This document shows positions 24,239 through 33,210 of a stretch of DNA of 64,000 bases, in pieces (the stretch's first letter is position 1; each line of letters opens with the position of its first letter). Made by a program: the position numbers and the translations under genes. The notes beneath the pieces are model-generated. The model did not search any database, was not told the DNA's origin, and saw nothing but the letters and a program-made list of their open reading frames with translations. Location: NCBI GenBank assembly GCA_023402275.1, contig JAEXCH010000004.1:62001-126000 (forward strand), written 5' to 3'. The stretch is from Methanobacteriota archaeon. GTDB lineage: Archaea; Thermoplasmatota; Thermoplasmata; Methanomassiliicoccales; Methanomethylophilaceae.

Positions 24239-25204
24239 TCACCTGTTACGGTCCACTATGTATCTTGAGAGATTGATGAGTGATCGTTTATAGACGGAGT
24301 CCTCAAGTACGTCCAAAAGGAGTATCGCTTCCTCTGATATCGATCTCGCCTTCTCTACACACCTTTCTATTGCGTCGGTCTTCTTGATGAGGCCTATCGC
24401 TTCCTGAACCTCCTCCCATTCGAGGTCATCCCTTCTGAAAAGTTTCTTTAACCTTTCCCCGTATGCGGGACTCTGCATAGCATAGATCGTGGGAAGCGTT
24501 GGTTTCCCTTCCATGATATCGCTTCCTATCCTCTTTCCGGTGGTATTCTCATCACCGGTCACATCAAGTGTGTCATCTATTATCTGGAATGCTATTCCTG
24601 TTCTGTAAGCGAATTCCGCCACATTGTTTATGATGTCGGCATCTGCTCCGGCCAGGAACGATCCTATCTTGGCTCCGCATTCTATCAGTCTTGCGGTCTT
24701 TCCCTCTATGATGTTCATGTAATCGGATTCTTTCACGTATTGATTGTGTTCGAAATCCTTTTGATCGAACTCGCCCGCGCTCATCGCTGTTGATGCCTCG
24801 ACGATGTAGTCGACAACTTCCGGGGATGCGGAACCGATCAATCTGAATCCCAGGACGAATAGGAAATCCCCGGCAACTATCGATTTGCTTATCGAGTATT
24901 TCTTGTAGGCTGCTTGTGCACCCCTTCTCAATTCACCCTGATCGTTGATGTCGTCGTGTACAAGCGTAGCATTGTGGATTATCTCTATCGCCGTGGCAAC
25001 ATCTATCGCCTTCTTAGGATCCGTTCCTCCGCAGGCATAGAATGACAAAAGGCACATGGACGGCCTGATCCTCTTTCCGTTGGAGGAAAGGACATAATTG
25101 CTTATCTCGGTCAGTTCATCATTGTCCGACCTTACGGTACTCTTCATAAGAGATTCTACTTTCTCCAGATCCTCGGAGATAGAAGAATACCATGGCTCAT
25201 CCAT
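24239..25204 (-). CDS. idsA: Geranylgeranyl diphosphate synthase (E-type polyprenyl synthase)
   Basis: This enzyme condenses isopentenyl diphosphate with allylic diphosphates, giving farnesyl and geranylgeranyl diphosphate for ether lipids. The 321-residue protein carries the first aspartate-rich motif VHDDINDQGELRRG and the second AFQIIDDTLDVTGD, with GKRIRP near the N-terminus. The first motif has a two-residue spacing (DDIND), and product length depends on residues just before it (IEIIHNATL), which are small and fit C20. It precedes the geranylgeranyl reductase gene by four bases. The fpo operon ends 115 bases upstream on the same strand, so read-through is possible. Confidence 0.9.
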   Translation of the reverse strand: MDEPWYSSISEDLEKVESLMKSTVRSDNDELTEISNYVLSSNGKRIRPSMCLLSFYACGGTDPKKAIDVATAIEIIHNATLVHDDINDQGELRRGAQAAYKKYSISKSIVAGDFLFVLGFRLIGSASPEVVDYIVEASTAMSAGEFDQKDFEHNQYVKESDYMNIIEGKTARLIECGAKIGSFLAGADADIINNVAEFAYRTGIAFQIIDDTLDVTGDENTTGKRIGSDIMEGKPTLPTIYAMQSPAYGERLKKLFRRDDLEWEEVQEAIGLIKKTDAIERCVEKARSISEEAILLLDVLEDSVYKRSLINLSRYIVDRNR

Positions 25205-25318
25205 GCGTTGAGGATGTGGAGAATCTACTTAATTGTTTTCTATGGTCTGGGTTTTCGACAGTGCCGTAGCTGTGGAGAGAATTATAGAAAAATAAAGGGG
25301 TTGTTGAAAGGGGTTTGT

Positions 25319-26809
25319 TTATCCGAACAATACCGCTGCGGCATCTGCACAGAAGTCCATGATCAGCTGAGGGTAAACACCGAGAACTATCACGAATACC
25401 ACACATATCGCAATCGCTGCGGTGAATGTCTTTGGTACCTTGATCCTCTCTACGGATTCTCCCTTCTCGATGTACATGGCCTTCACGACCCTGGCGTAAT
25501 AGTACAGGGAGATCGCGGAGTTCAATATCGCTATGAACGCCAGCCATATCCACTGAGTCATCACACCGCCGTCGTATATCGCGGATGAGAACAGGAACAG
25601 CTTGGATGTGAATCCTGCAAGCGGCGGGATACCTGCCAATGAGAACAGGAACAGCAACATCGCGAATGCGATGAAGGGTGCTCTCCTAGCAAGACCCTGA
25701 TAGTCGCTTATCTTCTCGCCGATTCCCACGCATATCAATGCACCGACGACCAAGAATGCTCCTCCTTTCATGAACACGTGTGTGAACATGTGGAACAGAC
25801 CTGATGCTAGTGCATACTCGGTCATTACCGCCATCACGATCAGGATGTAACCTGCCTGGGCGATACTCGAATACGCGAGCATCCTCTTGATGTTGTTCTG
25901 CGATATCGCGACCACGTTTCCAACGGTCATCGTTATCGCTGCCAATATGGCGAAGATATATTGCATCTCCTCCGTTGCGAAGGATGCTGTTGCATTTGCT
26001 GCCACGAATATCACGAGGAAGATCTTGAAGAACACTATCAGACCCATCTTCTTGGAACCTGTGGCCAAGAACATGGATACGGGTGTAGCCGCTCCCTCAT
26101 AAACATCTGGGGCCCACATGTGGAACGGAACCGCTGCGATCTTGAAACCGTAACCGGCTATCATGGTGATCATTGCGATACCGAATGCCCAGCTGAATCC
26201 CTGTGTGGAGAGTGCCAATGCGATGTCAGCTATGTTCGTTGTTCCTGCGACACCATAGAGCATCGACAGACCGTACAGTGTGAGTGCGGTGGACAATCCA
26301 CCGATGATCACGTACTTCACGGCTGCCTCTGCGGCCCTCGGGTCGCTTCTCTTCATTGCAACAAGTATGTACGATGTTATGCTTGCGAGTTCGACCCCCA
26401 CGAAGATGGTTATCAGGTCGCTTGCTGTTGCAACGAACATCATACCTGTCGCGGCTGCGAGCAGCAACGAATTGTATGCGCCGTAGTGGAGTCTTGTCGT
26501 TTCCGTGCTTGATACCGAGACCAAGGCTGTCAGGAACACCACTATCTGGAACAGCAGGATCATCACACCTGCGAAGGCATCGTATGAGAACAGGTCAGCA
26601 TACGTTGCCTGATATCCGTCCACCATCATTATGACGTTGAATATAGCGGATATCATGATCACTGCGAGCATTGCTCCGGTGACCGCTTTCGTACTCTTCG
26701 TTCCAAAGTACACTGCGGGCATCAGCAGTGCGCCGATGATCATTATGATCATTGGTGCTATCGGAGTGAACGCTCCGAATATGCTTGTCACTATAGATAT
26801 GTCAATCAC
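25319..26809 (-). CDS. fpoN: Fpo-like complex subunit N (proton-pumping antiporter type)
   Basis: This is the NuoN/ND2-type membrane subunit of a complex-I-like proton pump. The 496-residue protein has about fourteen hydrophobic helices, the conserved glutamate in FVGVELASITSYILVAM and lysine-containing KMGLIVFFKIFL, plus the HMWAPDVYEGAATPVSMFLATGSK antiporter signature, of which PFHMWAPDVYEGA is the core. It starts with a GTG next to the fpoM stop. It is the last fpo gene: no fpoO or fpoF follows, and the next gene is a prenyl synthase. In Methanomassiliicoccales such a complex is thought to take electrons from ferredoxin or a heterodisulfide reductase partner. Confidence 0.93.
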   Translation of the reverse strand: MIDISIVTSIFGAFTPIAPMIIMIIGALLMPAVYFGTKSTKAVTGAMLAVIMISAIFNVIMMVDGYQATYADLFSYDAFAGVMILLFQIVVFLTALVSVSSTETTRLHYGAYNSLLLAAATGMMFVATASDLITIFVGVELASITSYILVAMKRSDPRAAEAAVKYVIIGGLSTALTLYGLSMLYGVAGTTNIADIALALSTQGFSWAFGIAMITMIAGYGFKIAAVPFHMWAPDVYEGAATPVSMFLATGSKKMGLIVFFKIFLVIFVAANATASFATEEMQYIFAILAAITMTVGNVVAISQNNIKRMLAYSSIAQAGYILIVMAVMTEYALASGLFHMFTHVFMKGGAFLVVGALICVGIGEKISDYQGLARRAPFIAFAMLLFLFSLAGIPPLAGFTSKLFLFSSAIYDGGVMTQWIWLAFIAILNSAISLYYYARVVKAMYIEKGESVERIKVPKTFTAAIAICVVFVIVLGVYPQLIMDFCADAAAVLFG

Positions 26810-26810
26810 C

Positions 26811-28328
26811 TCAGATCACCCCCAGTGATGCGGCGAGCGTAGAAGCATAGCCATCTATGTAACTGAGAGCAAGGTCCGGCCAGAAACCATACAGTGCTAT
26901 CAGTGCACACAGTGCACCCAAGGCTATCGCCTCGGGTCTGCTTACGTCATGTATGTGTGAAAGATCGATCTTCGTTGTTAGTCTTCCGAACAATGTCCTC
27001 TGCATGGCCCACAGGTAATATCCTGCTGTCAACAACAGGGACATCAGACAGAACACGATCAGCCAGATCATGTCAATGGATACCGCATACTCATAGAATC
27101 CAAAGATGATACCGAACTCGGCCCAGAATCCTACCAGACCCGGTAGTCCAAGGGATGCCATGAATCCGAACATCATGAATGCTGCGAATATCGGCATCTT
27201 GCCTGCAATTCCTCCGAGGAGCGGTATCTCTCTTGTTCCGATGTTGTGACCTGCCATACCGCAGACCATGAAGAGCACTGCGGATATCAGACCGTGCGCG
27301 AACATCTGGAAGATCGCAAATTCTATACCGATCTCCGAAAGGCACGCGATACCGATCATGACCATACCCATGTGGCTGATGGACGAGAACGCCACCATCT
27401 TCTTGAGATCCTTCTGTGCGATACATGCATATGCACCGTAGATCATTGCCAATATACCGATCACTACCATGACGGCCTGCCATTTGATCGCTCCTTCCGG
27501 AAGAACCTCCAGACAGACCCTTATGATACCATAGGAACCCATCTTAAGCATCACTCCCGCTAACAGGACCGATCCTGCGGTAGGCGCTTCCGTATGAGCA
27601 TCCGGCAACCATGTATGGAACGGAACGATAGGCATCTTGACCGCGAATCCGAAGAACAGCAACCCAAACACCAGTGTCTGGAAGGTACTACTGAATGTCA
27701 CGCTTCCAGCTAGGACCGCGGCGAACGAGAAGTCCGCCACTCCGCCGGATGCTGCTCCGAATACTATTGCGAATATTCCGATCAGCATGACCAGACTTGC
27801 TACGTGTGTGTATATGAAGAACTTGATCGCTGCGTAGTGTCTCCTCGGACCTCCGAACCATGAGATCATGAAGTACATAGGGATCAAGGTGACCTCCCAC
27901 ATGATGTAGAACAGGAAGTAATCCCCTGCCATGTACACGCCCATCAGTCCTACTTCCATTGCCAGCATTAGGGCATAGAAGTAGTGTGGCCTATCGCTCT
28001 CACGTGCGGAGAACACAGTTGACAGGAATACCAGTAGACCTGTCAGGAAGACCATCAGTACGCTGAGTCCGTCGACCGTCAGGATATATGACATCCTAAC
28101 ACCGGCGGTCTCGATCCAGCCGTAGCTTTCGTTGTACACTGACAGATCTGGAGTGAACAGCAGGACCATTGACAATATCATGGTTATAGCTGAGAACGCA
28201 CCTGCTGCATACTTCGCATATTTCTGCCTGTTCCCGCCCATTGCCAATGTTACTATGGCTCCGAGCAACGGAACGACCAGCAGAAGGGTCAGCAGATAGG
28301 GGACTTCGAATGGTAATTCAAAGAACAT
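26811..28328 (-). CDS. fpoM: Fpo-like complex subunit M (proton-pumping antiporter type)
   Basis: This is the NuoM/ND4-type membrane subunit, about 505 residues and fourteen helices. The signature PFHTWLPDAHTEAPTAGSV and the conserved glutamate in YIMWEVTLIPMYFMI are present, as is KKMVAFSSISHMGMVMIG. I place the start at ATG 28328, because GGAGGTG precedes it by six bases; a GTG nine bases upstream also opens the frame. It overlaps or abuts the fpoL stop. It pumps protons through a half-channel in the membrane arm together with FpoL and FpoN. Confidence 0.93.
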   Translation of the reverse strand: MFFELPFEVPYLLTLLLVVPLLGAIVTLAMGGNRQKYAKYAAGAFSAITMILSMVLLFTPDLSVYNESYGWIETAGVRMSYILTVDGLSVLMVFLTGLLVFLSTVFSARESDRPHYFYALMLAMEVGLMGVYMAGDYFLFYIMWEVTLIPMYFMISWFGGPRRHYAAIKFFIYTHVASLVMLIGIFAIVFGAASGGVADFSFAAVLAGSVTFSSTFQTLVFGLLFFGFAVKMPIVPFHTWLPDAHTEAPTAGSVLLAGVMLKMGSYGIIRVCLEVLPEGAIKWQAVMVVIGILAMIYGAYACIAQKDLKKMVAFSSISHMGMVMIGIACLSEIGIEFAIFQMFAHGLISAVLFMVCGMAGHNIGTREIPLLGGIAGKMPIFAAFMMFGFMASLGLPGLVGFWAEFGIIFGFYEYAVSIDMIWLIVFCLMSLLLTAGYYLWAMQRTLFGRLTTKIDLSHIHDVSRPEAIALGALCALIALYGFWPDLALSYIDGYASTLAASLGVI

Positions 28329-28329
28329 C

Positions 28330-30375
28330 TTATGCACCTCCCATGAAGTAGAACAGGAGAAGTATCACTGCGAACAGTGCCACTATTCCTACGATCACAA
28401 CCGCTGCATAGTCACGTACATTACCTGTCTGCACCTTGCTGAGCGATTCACCGCTTCCAACGACCGCAGATGATAATGCATTGACGGTTCCGTCAATGAC
28501 CTGTCTGTCCACGAACTCTACTCCTTTGGCAACTCCGTAACCGAGCTTCCAACCGATCTGGTCGTAAAGCTGCGGGAACCACCATCTCTTGGTGAGTGCC
28601 CTGTACAGGAAGGAATTGCCGTTCTTGTTGAACTTTCCGGGGTCCAGGGACTTCCTCTGATACATCAGATATGCCAGACCTATCGCGATGAGCACCAAGG
28701 CTATCGTCAGATAGGTGTACATATTGAGGAATATGTCCTCCAGCCAACCCATCAATCCATGTCCGTGTCCCGAACCTACCTGGAACTGACCTGCCGCATT
28801 TATGCCGATGGTAATGAAATCATCGAATCCGAACAGTATTATCGATCCAAGTGCGGCCGCGAACACAGCCAGTATTACCAGCGGGACGGTCATTGTCTTC
28901 GGGGACTCTCCGTGAGAGTGCTCCGTTGCGTGACCGGGTGTCCCGCCGAATGTCATGTACCACATGCGGAACATGTAGAACGCTGTCATGAATGCAGTTA
29001 TTATCGCGAGTATCCACATTATCGTGAAGAGGAAGCCTTCGGCCCCGAAATCACCTGCGTGCATCGCAGTCTCCAGAACTATCTCCTTCGACCAGAATCC
29101 GCTGAACAACGGGAATCCCGCAATGGATAACGAACCGATCAACATTGTGATCGATGTTATCTTCATCTTCTTATGGAGCCCTCCCATCTCCCGCATATCC
29201 TCCGTTCCCGTAGAGTGTATCACCGAACCGGAACCAAGGAAGAGCAGTGCTTTGAAGAACGCGTGGTTCACCATGTGCAGACATCCTGCGGTGTAACCGA
29301 TCGCTCCCGCCGCTATGAGGTGGGTGTCGCCGGACTGTATTCCGAGTGCCATCAGGTATCCGCCCGCTCCCAAGGCCAGGAACATGTATCCTAACTGAGA
29401 TAGGGTAGAGTACGCGAGCACTCTCTTTATATTCATATTATTGAGCGCCATTGTGGCAGCGAAGAACGCCGTTATTCCACCGATCACTCCCACGACGAGC
29501 ATTATCTCCGGAGCCTGTGTGAACAGTGGGAAACATCTTGCCACGAGGTACACTCCCGCCTTGACCATTGTTGCTGCGTGGATCAATGCAGATACCGTTG
29601 TCGGACCTGCCATCGCATCCGGAAGCCAGTCAAGAAGCGGGAACTGTGCGCTCTTTCCGATCACACCTCCGAATATCAAGAGGCTTGCGAGTATGATCAT
29701 GTTCGTATCGACGGATGCCAACATGGATGCGTCGAATATCGTGACATAATCCAAACTGCCGAATGCATAGAGCATGACGAACAGTCCACCCATAAGGCTC
29801 ACATCTCCGAGTCTCGTGACCAAGAACGCCTTCTTTGCTGCCGAAGCAGCTGCGTCTGCAGCATCATCACCGTTGGGGTGGTTGAAACTCCAGAATCCTA
29901 TCAGGAGGTATGAACATAGACCCATGACCTCCCAGAACACGAACATCTCGAGGAAGTTGCTTGATACTGCGAGTCCCAACATTCCCGTAAGGAAAAGTGA
30001 GACCTCTGCATAATATCTCCTCTTCTTGACACCCTCGTCATGCATGTATCCTATCGAATAGATGAAGATCAGTGTCGAGATGAAAGATGCGAAGAGCATC
30101 ATCAGACATGCAAGGCTGTCGATGTAGAATCCCAGATTGAGCTGGAAATCACCTATCGCGAACCATGTTATCGACATCGTATAATATCCGGGATCGGCGT
30201 ATGCCGCGGATGTGAAGAACTCGTAGGCGATCAGTATCGACATAACGCATGCGAAAAGCGCACCGAATATCGCTACAGGACCTCCGCCCTCAGGCATCTT
30301 CTTTCCGAAGAAACCTACGATCACGAAACATAGCATAGGGACCAGCGGGACCAACCAAGTGTATTCTATGAACAT
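28330..30375 (-). CDS. fpoL: Fpo-like complex subunit L (proton-pumping antiporter type)
   Basis: This is the NuoL/ND5-type subunit with 681 residues, including the long C-terminal lateral helix region (about residues 570-684). The antiporter motifs are FVFWEVMGLCSYLLIGFW, KSAQFPLLDWLPDAMAGPTTVSALIHAATM (core PLLDWLPDAMAGPT) and NIKRVLAYSTLSQLGYMFLA. The ATG at 30375 follows GAGGTG by six bases. Histidine-rich GHATEHSHGESPK near residue 490 lies in a loop. The length is normal for the family. Confidence 0.93.
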   Translation of the reverse strand: MFIEYTWLVPLVPMLCFVIVGFFGKKMPEGGGPVAIFGALFACVMSILIAYEFFTSAAYADPGYYTMSITWFAIGDFQLNLGFYIDSLACLMMLFASFISTLIFIYSIGYMHDEGVKKRRYYAEVSLFLTGMLGLAVSSNFLEMFVFWEVMGLCSYLLIGFWSFNHPNGDDAADAAASAAKKAFLVTRLGDVSLMGGLFVMLYAFGSLDYVTIFDASMLASVDTNMIILASLLIFGGVIGKSAQFPLLDWLPDAMAGPTTVSALIHAATMVKAGVYLVARCFPLFTQAPEIMLVVGVIGGITAFFAATMALNNMNIKRVLAYSTLSQLGYMFLALGAGGYLMALGIQSGDTHLIAAGAIGYTAGCLHMVNHAFFKALLFLGSGSVIHSTGTEDMREMGGLHKKMKITSITMLIGSLSIAGFPLFSGFWSKEIVLETAMHAGDFGAEGFLFTIMWILAIITAFMTAFYMFRMWYMTFGGTPGHATEHSHGESPKTMTVPLVILAVFAAALGSIILFGFDDFITIGINAAGQFQVGSGHGHGLMGWLEDIFLNMYTYLTIALVLIAIGLAYLMYQRKSLDPGKFNKNGNSFLYRALTKRWWFPQLYDQIGWKLGYGVAKGVEFVDRQVIDGTVNALSSAVVGSGESLSKVQTGNVRDYAAVVIVGIVALFAVILLLFYFMGGA

Positions 30376-30377
30376 CT

Positions 30378-30680
30378 TTACCACCTCATTGATGTGAGGT
30401 TGTCAGCCTCGATGGTCTTTCTCATCTTGTAAGCGTTGAGCAATATCGCTATTCCCACAGCGACCTCTGCCGCTGCTACGGATATCGACATTATTACGAA
30501 CACCTGCCCAAGTACATCAGTGGTGAATGCAGAGAACACGATGAAGTTGATATTGGCTGCATTGAGCATGAGCTCGATACACATCAACACCACTATCGTG
30601 TTATTCTTCACCACTACACCATACGCTCCGATCGCGAAGAGTATGGCAGCGAATATCAGGTAGACCTCAATTGGAATCAT
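30378..30680 (-). CDS. fpoK: Fpo-like complex subunit K
   Basis: FpoK (NuoK/ND4L) is a three-helix subunit of the membrane arm with 100 residues. The conserved intramembrane glutamate lies in VVLMCIELMLNAANINFI and a second glutamate in SVAAAEVAVGIAIL, matching the two glutamates needed for proton transfer in NuoK. The gene starts inside the 3' end of the second fpoJ frame, which ensures coupled translation. Confidence 0.93.
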   Translation of the reverse strand: MIPIEVYLIFAAILFAIGAYGVVVKNNTIVVLMCIELMLNAANINFIVFSAFTTDVLGQVFVIMSISVAAAEVAVGIAILLNAYKMRKTIEADNLTSMRW

Positions 30681-30960
30681 CGTGATCTTCCTCCTCTCTC
30701 GCTATACACACACCACCGATCATGGCACCGAACATCAGTAGGGCCAAGATCAACAGCAGCGGGCCGTATTTCTCAAACAGGGCATAGTTGAGTGAATTGG
30801 GATCGAGATCCCCGTTCTCATCAACGTCACCTTCGAACGGAATACCCTCAGGGGAGTCGTTCGTGACATAGTCGTCCCAGTCGGTTGCAAGCACCGATGC
30901 GGCAAGCACCGTCAGCAGCAACGCGGATACGCATATGCCTATCGCGACCTTCTTATTCAT
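30667..30960 (-). CDS. fpoJ: Fpo-like complex subunit J, C-terminal half
   Basis: The 97-residue protein corresponds to the C-terminal half of NuoJ: one N-terminal helix (VAIGICVSALLLTVLAASVLA), an acidic soluble loop (about residues 28-60) and a second helix (YGPLLLILALLMFGAMIGGVCIA). In Methanosarcina too, fpoJ is split into two frames, so this is not a frameshift artefact. The ATG at 30960 follows GGAGTG; a GTG three codons upstream is an alternative. It overlaps fpoJ-N on one side and fpoK on the other. Confidence 0.8.
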   Translation of the reverse strand: MNKKVAIGICVSALLLTVLAASVLATDWDDYVTNDSPEGIPFEGDVDENGDLDPNSLNYALFEKYGPLLLILALLMFGAMIGGVCIAREEEDHDDSN

Positions 30961-31291
30961 CTGTATCACACTCCGTACGCATGATATACCTTCTTGTCAG
31001 CATGATGCTGAATGCGAACAATATAGTGATCGCACCGACATAGACCAGCATCTGTATCACACCTATGAACTCCGCCTCAAGGAAGAAGTAGGTGACAGCG
31101 ACGCAAACGAACACGAGTGCAAGATAGAATGCACTGTGAACCACTTCCTTCACTGTCACGACATAGATGGACGCTGCTATTGCGATCGCGGCCAATACGA
31201 CAAAGGCCACGAGGTCTGTGTTCGCCCAGAGGTACCCCATTATCTCGCAGAATCCATTCCATAGATTGTGTAGGATCGCCATTATATCCAT
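30953..31291 (-). CDS. fpoJ: Fpo-like complex subunit J, N-terminal half
   Basis: The 112-residue protein is the N-terminal half of NuoJ with three helices. The conserved transmembrane segment around EAEFIGVIQMLVYVGAITILF contains the pi-bulge helix 3 equivalent that links quinone-site movement to proton pumping in complex I; the core motif is VIQMLVYVGAITILF. The ATG overlaps the fpoI stop as TAATG behind GAGGTG. Its 3' end overlaps the gene for the second half by eight bases. Confidence 0.85.
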   Translation of the reverse strand: MDIMAILHNLWNGFCEIMGYLWANTDLVAFVVLAAIAIAASIYVVTVKEVVHSAFYLALVFVCVAVTYFFLEAEFIGVIQMLVYVGAITILFAFSIMLTRRYIMRTECDTDE

Positions 31292-32034
31292 TATAGCACC
31301 TCGTTAATGTGAAGGGCATCCTTGGGACAGTCCTCCACGCAATTCTCACAGCATATACAGGTGTCATTGTTGAATTCGGGATACAGAATCGGTCTTCCCT
31401 TTTCATTGACCCCGTGCTCCACCATCTTTACGGCGTTAACAGGGCACACCTTCTCACATTTCTTGCAGCTTATGCATTTGGCTGCATCGAGGACAGGTCT
31501 GTCGGTCATGAACGGTGAGATCCTCCTCTCGGGGTTACCGTTCGCTATATCAGACATCAACGTCTGCTCGAGCTTGACCTCCATCTTCTCGGTTATGCCA
31601 TCGTACATAAGTCTCTTGGGACCGTATATGAGGTCCTCCCTTGTGTACTCCGCAAGTTCTATCTCGGGAGTGACGGTCATTGCATCCACCGGGCAGTATT
31701 CTGCACAGTATCCGCACATCGCACACCTTCCGACATTCACCTGCGGCCTCTTGACCTTCTCACCTGCGTCGTTCTCTGTCTCCACAAGCTTTATGCATGC
31801 TGTAGGACACATCTTGACGCACATGCCGCATGCTACGCACTGATCGAACCTGAGTCCGGGGCGTCCGCGGTAATTCTCCGGCATCCACAGTTTCTCATAT
31901 GGATAGAGAATGGTGACCGGTCTGTGTATGGTCGTCTTACCGAGCATCCTGAGGACCTTCCCTATGGGTTTAACGACCCACAGGCGTTTTGCCGGATTCC
32001 TCGGATATGTCTCCAAGTACTCTTTCTTGGCCAT
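31291..32034 (-). CDS. fpoI: Fpo-like complex subunit I, enlarged with four [4Fe-4S] motifs
   Basis: FpoI (NuoI) carries the iron-sulphur clusters that lead electrons towards FpoB. NuoI/FpoI normally has two [4Fe-4S] motifs in roughly 130-180 residues. This protein has 247 residues and four complete CxxCxxCxxxC motifs: Cys66/69/72/76, Cys104/107/110/114, Cys187/190/193/197 and Cys226/229/232/236. The first pair is in the normal NuoI position. The second pair forms a C-terminal 2[4Fe-4S] ferredoxin-like domain after a charged linker of about 70 residues. Since no FpoF gene is adjacent, the extra domain is a candidate electron entry point. That role is inference. Confidence 0.92.
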   Translation of the reverse strand: MAKKEYLETYPRNPAKRLWVVKPIGKVLRMLGKTTIHRPVTILYPYEKLWMPENYRGRPGLRFDQCVACGMCVKMCPTACIKLVETENDAGEKVKRPQVNVGRCAMCGYCAEYCPVDAMTVTPEIELAEYTREDLIYGPKRLMYDGITEKMEVKLEQTLMSDIANGNPERRISPFMTDRPVLDAAKCISCKKCEKVCPVNAVKMVEHGVNEKGRPILYPEFNNDTCICCENCVEDCPKDALHINEVL

Positions 32035-33206
32035 CAGAATATTCCTCCTAACTTAAGCAACAACACGACTGCCAGGTTCAGTACCGATAGCGGCATGAAC
32101 ACCTTCCATCCGATGTTGACTATCTGATCCGTCCTCACACGGGCGAGTGCTCCTCTCAACACGATCATTATGAAGAACACGAACCACGCCTTGGCGAGGA
32201 ACACTATCTCGGGGATCCATCCGTTGGCGGTCTCACCTGCGAACGGTATCAACCATCCTCCCAGGTACATTATGACCACCATGGCGCATGAGACATAACC
32301 TCTCATGTAATCCGCCAGCATGATAAGACCCCATTTCATTCCTGCGTACTCGGTCTGCCATCCTTCGACAAGTTCCGCTTCCGCTTCGGCGATATCGAAC
32401 GGTACACGTTCCGCTTCCGCGGTAGCACAGAATATGAAGGTGATGAAACCGATTATCTGGGGTATGAAGTACCAAACCGTATCGAACTGAGCATTGACGA
32501 TATCATTGATATTGAAACTTCCAGCCATGAGACATGTGGTAGCTATCATGATAAGCATCGGGACCTCGTAAGAGATCATCAGTTCGGCGGCCCTCATACC
32601 ACCGATAAGTGAGTATTTGTTGTTCTGCGCCCATCCTGAGACCAGAATGAAGAACGGGGCAAGTGCGAACAACGCCATAATTATCAGAAGACCTGTTCCG
32701 TAATCTACGACGAACCACCTCGGGGAGAGGGGGATCATACATGCGATGAGCATCGATGTACCGATGATCAGGGACACGGTCCACATGTACGTCATCTTGT
32801 CGACCTTTCTCGGGATGACGTTCTCTTTCATGAAGGTCTTGAACCCATCGGCCAGACACTGCATGAATCCTTTCAGTCCGATCATGGTACCTCTTCTGTC
32901 CATGATCCTACCGAGGACCTTACGTTCCATCCACAATGATAGCAGAGTGACGACGAAGGCCACGAGGAATATTATCACCATGAACAGTACCAGGGCGAAC
33001 ATGTTGACCACTTCGTCCGATACCAGCCATATTGATATCCCGTTGCCGGGGAAAAGAAGGTTTATCAGCCAGGCTATGAGACCTCCGAGGATCTCCCACA
33101 GTTTGTATGATATGTCGAATGGAAGGTTGTACGCATCATAAGGATAGAATGGGTTGGCCATTATGTCCTTGAATTGTATCCAATCCAGAATACTTCCGCC
33201 AGCCAT
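32034..33206 (-). CDS. fpoH: Fpo-like complex subunit H
   Basis: FpoH (NuoH/ND1) joins the membrane arm to the peripheral arm and forms part of the electron-acceptor cavity. The 390-residue protein has eight or nine helices. Conserved segments are ERKVLGRIMDRRG on the cytoplasmic side, CATAEAERVPFDIAEAEAELVEGWQTEYAG with its row of glutamates (core RVPFDIAEAEAELVEGW), and RTDQIVNIGWKVFMPLS at the C-terminus. The N-terminus has about 50 more residues than typical bacterial NuoH. The start follows GGTGATAAT. Confidence 0.93.
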   Translation of the reverse strand: MAGGSILDWIQFKDIMANPFYPYDAYNLPFDISYKLWEILGGLIAWLINLLFPGNGISIWLVSDEVVNMFALVLFMVIIFLVAFVVTLLSLWMERKVLGRIMDRRGTMIGLKGFMQCLADGFKTFMKENVIPRKVDKMTYMWTVSLIIGTSMLIACMIPLSPRWFVVDYGTGLLIIMALFALAPFFILVSGWAQNNKYSLIGGMRAAELMISYEVPMLIMIATTCLMAGSFNINDIVNAQFDTVWYFIPQIIGFITFIFCATAEAERVPFDIAEAEAELVEGWQTEYAGMKWGLIMLADYMRGYVSCAMVVIMYLGGWLIPFAGETANGWIPEIVFLAKAWFVFFIMIVLRGALARVRTDQIVNIGWKVFMPLSVLNLAVVLLLKLGGIF

Positions 33207-33210
33207 ATTA

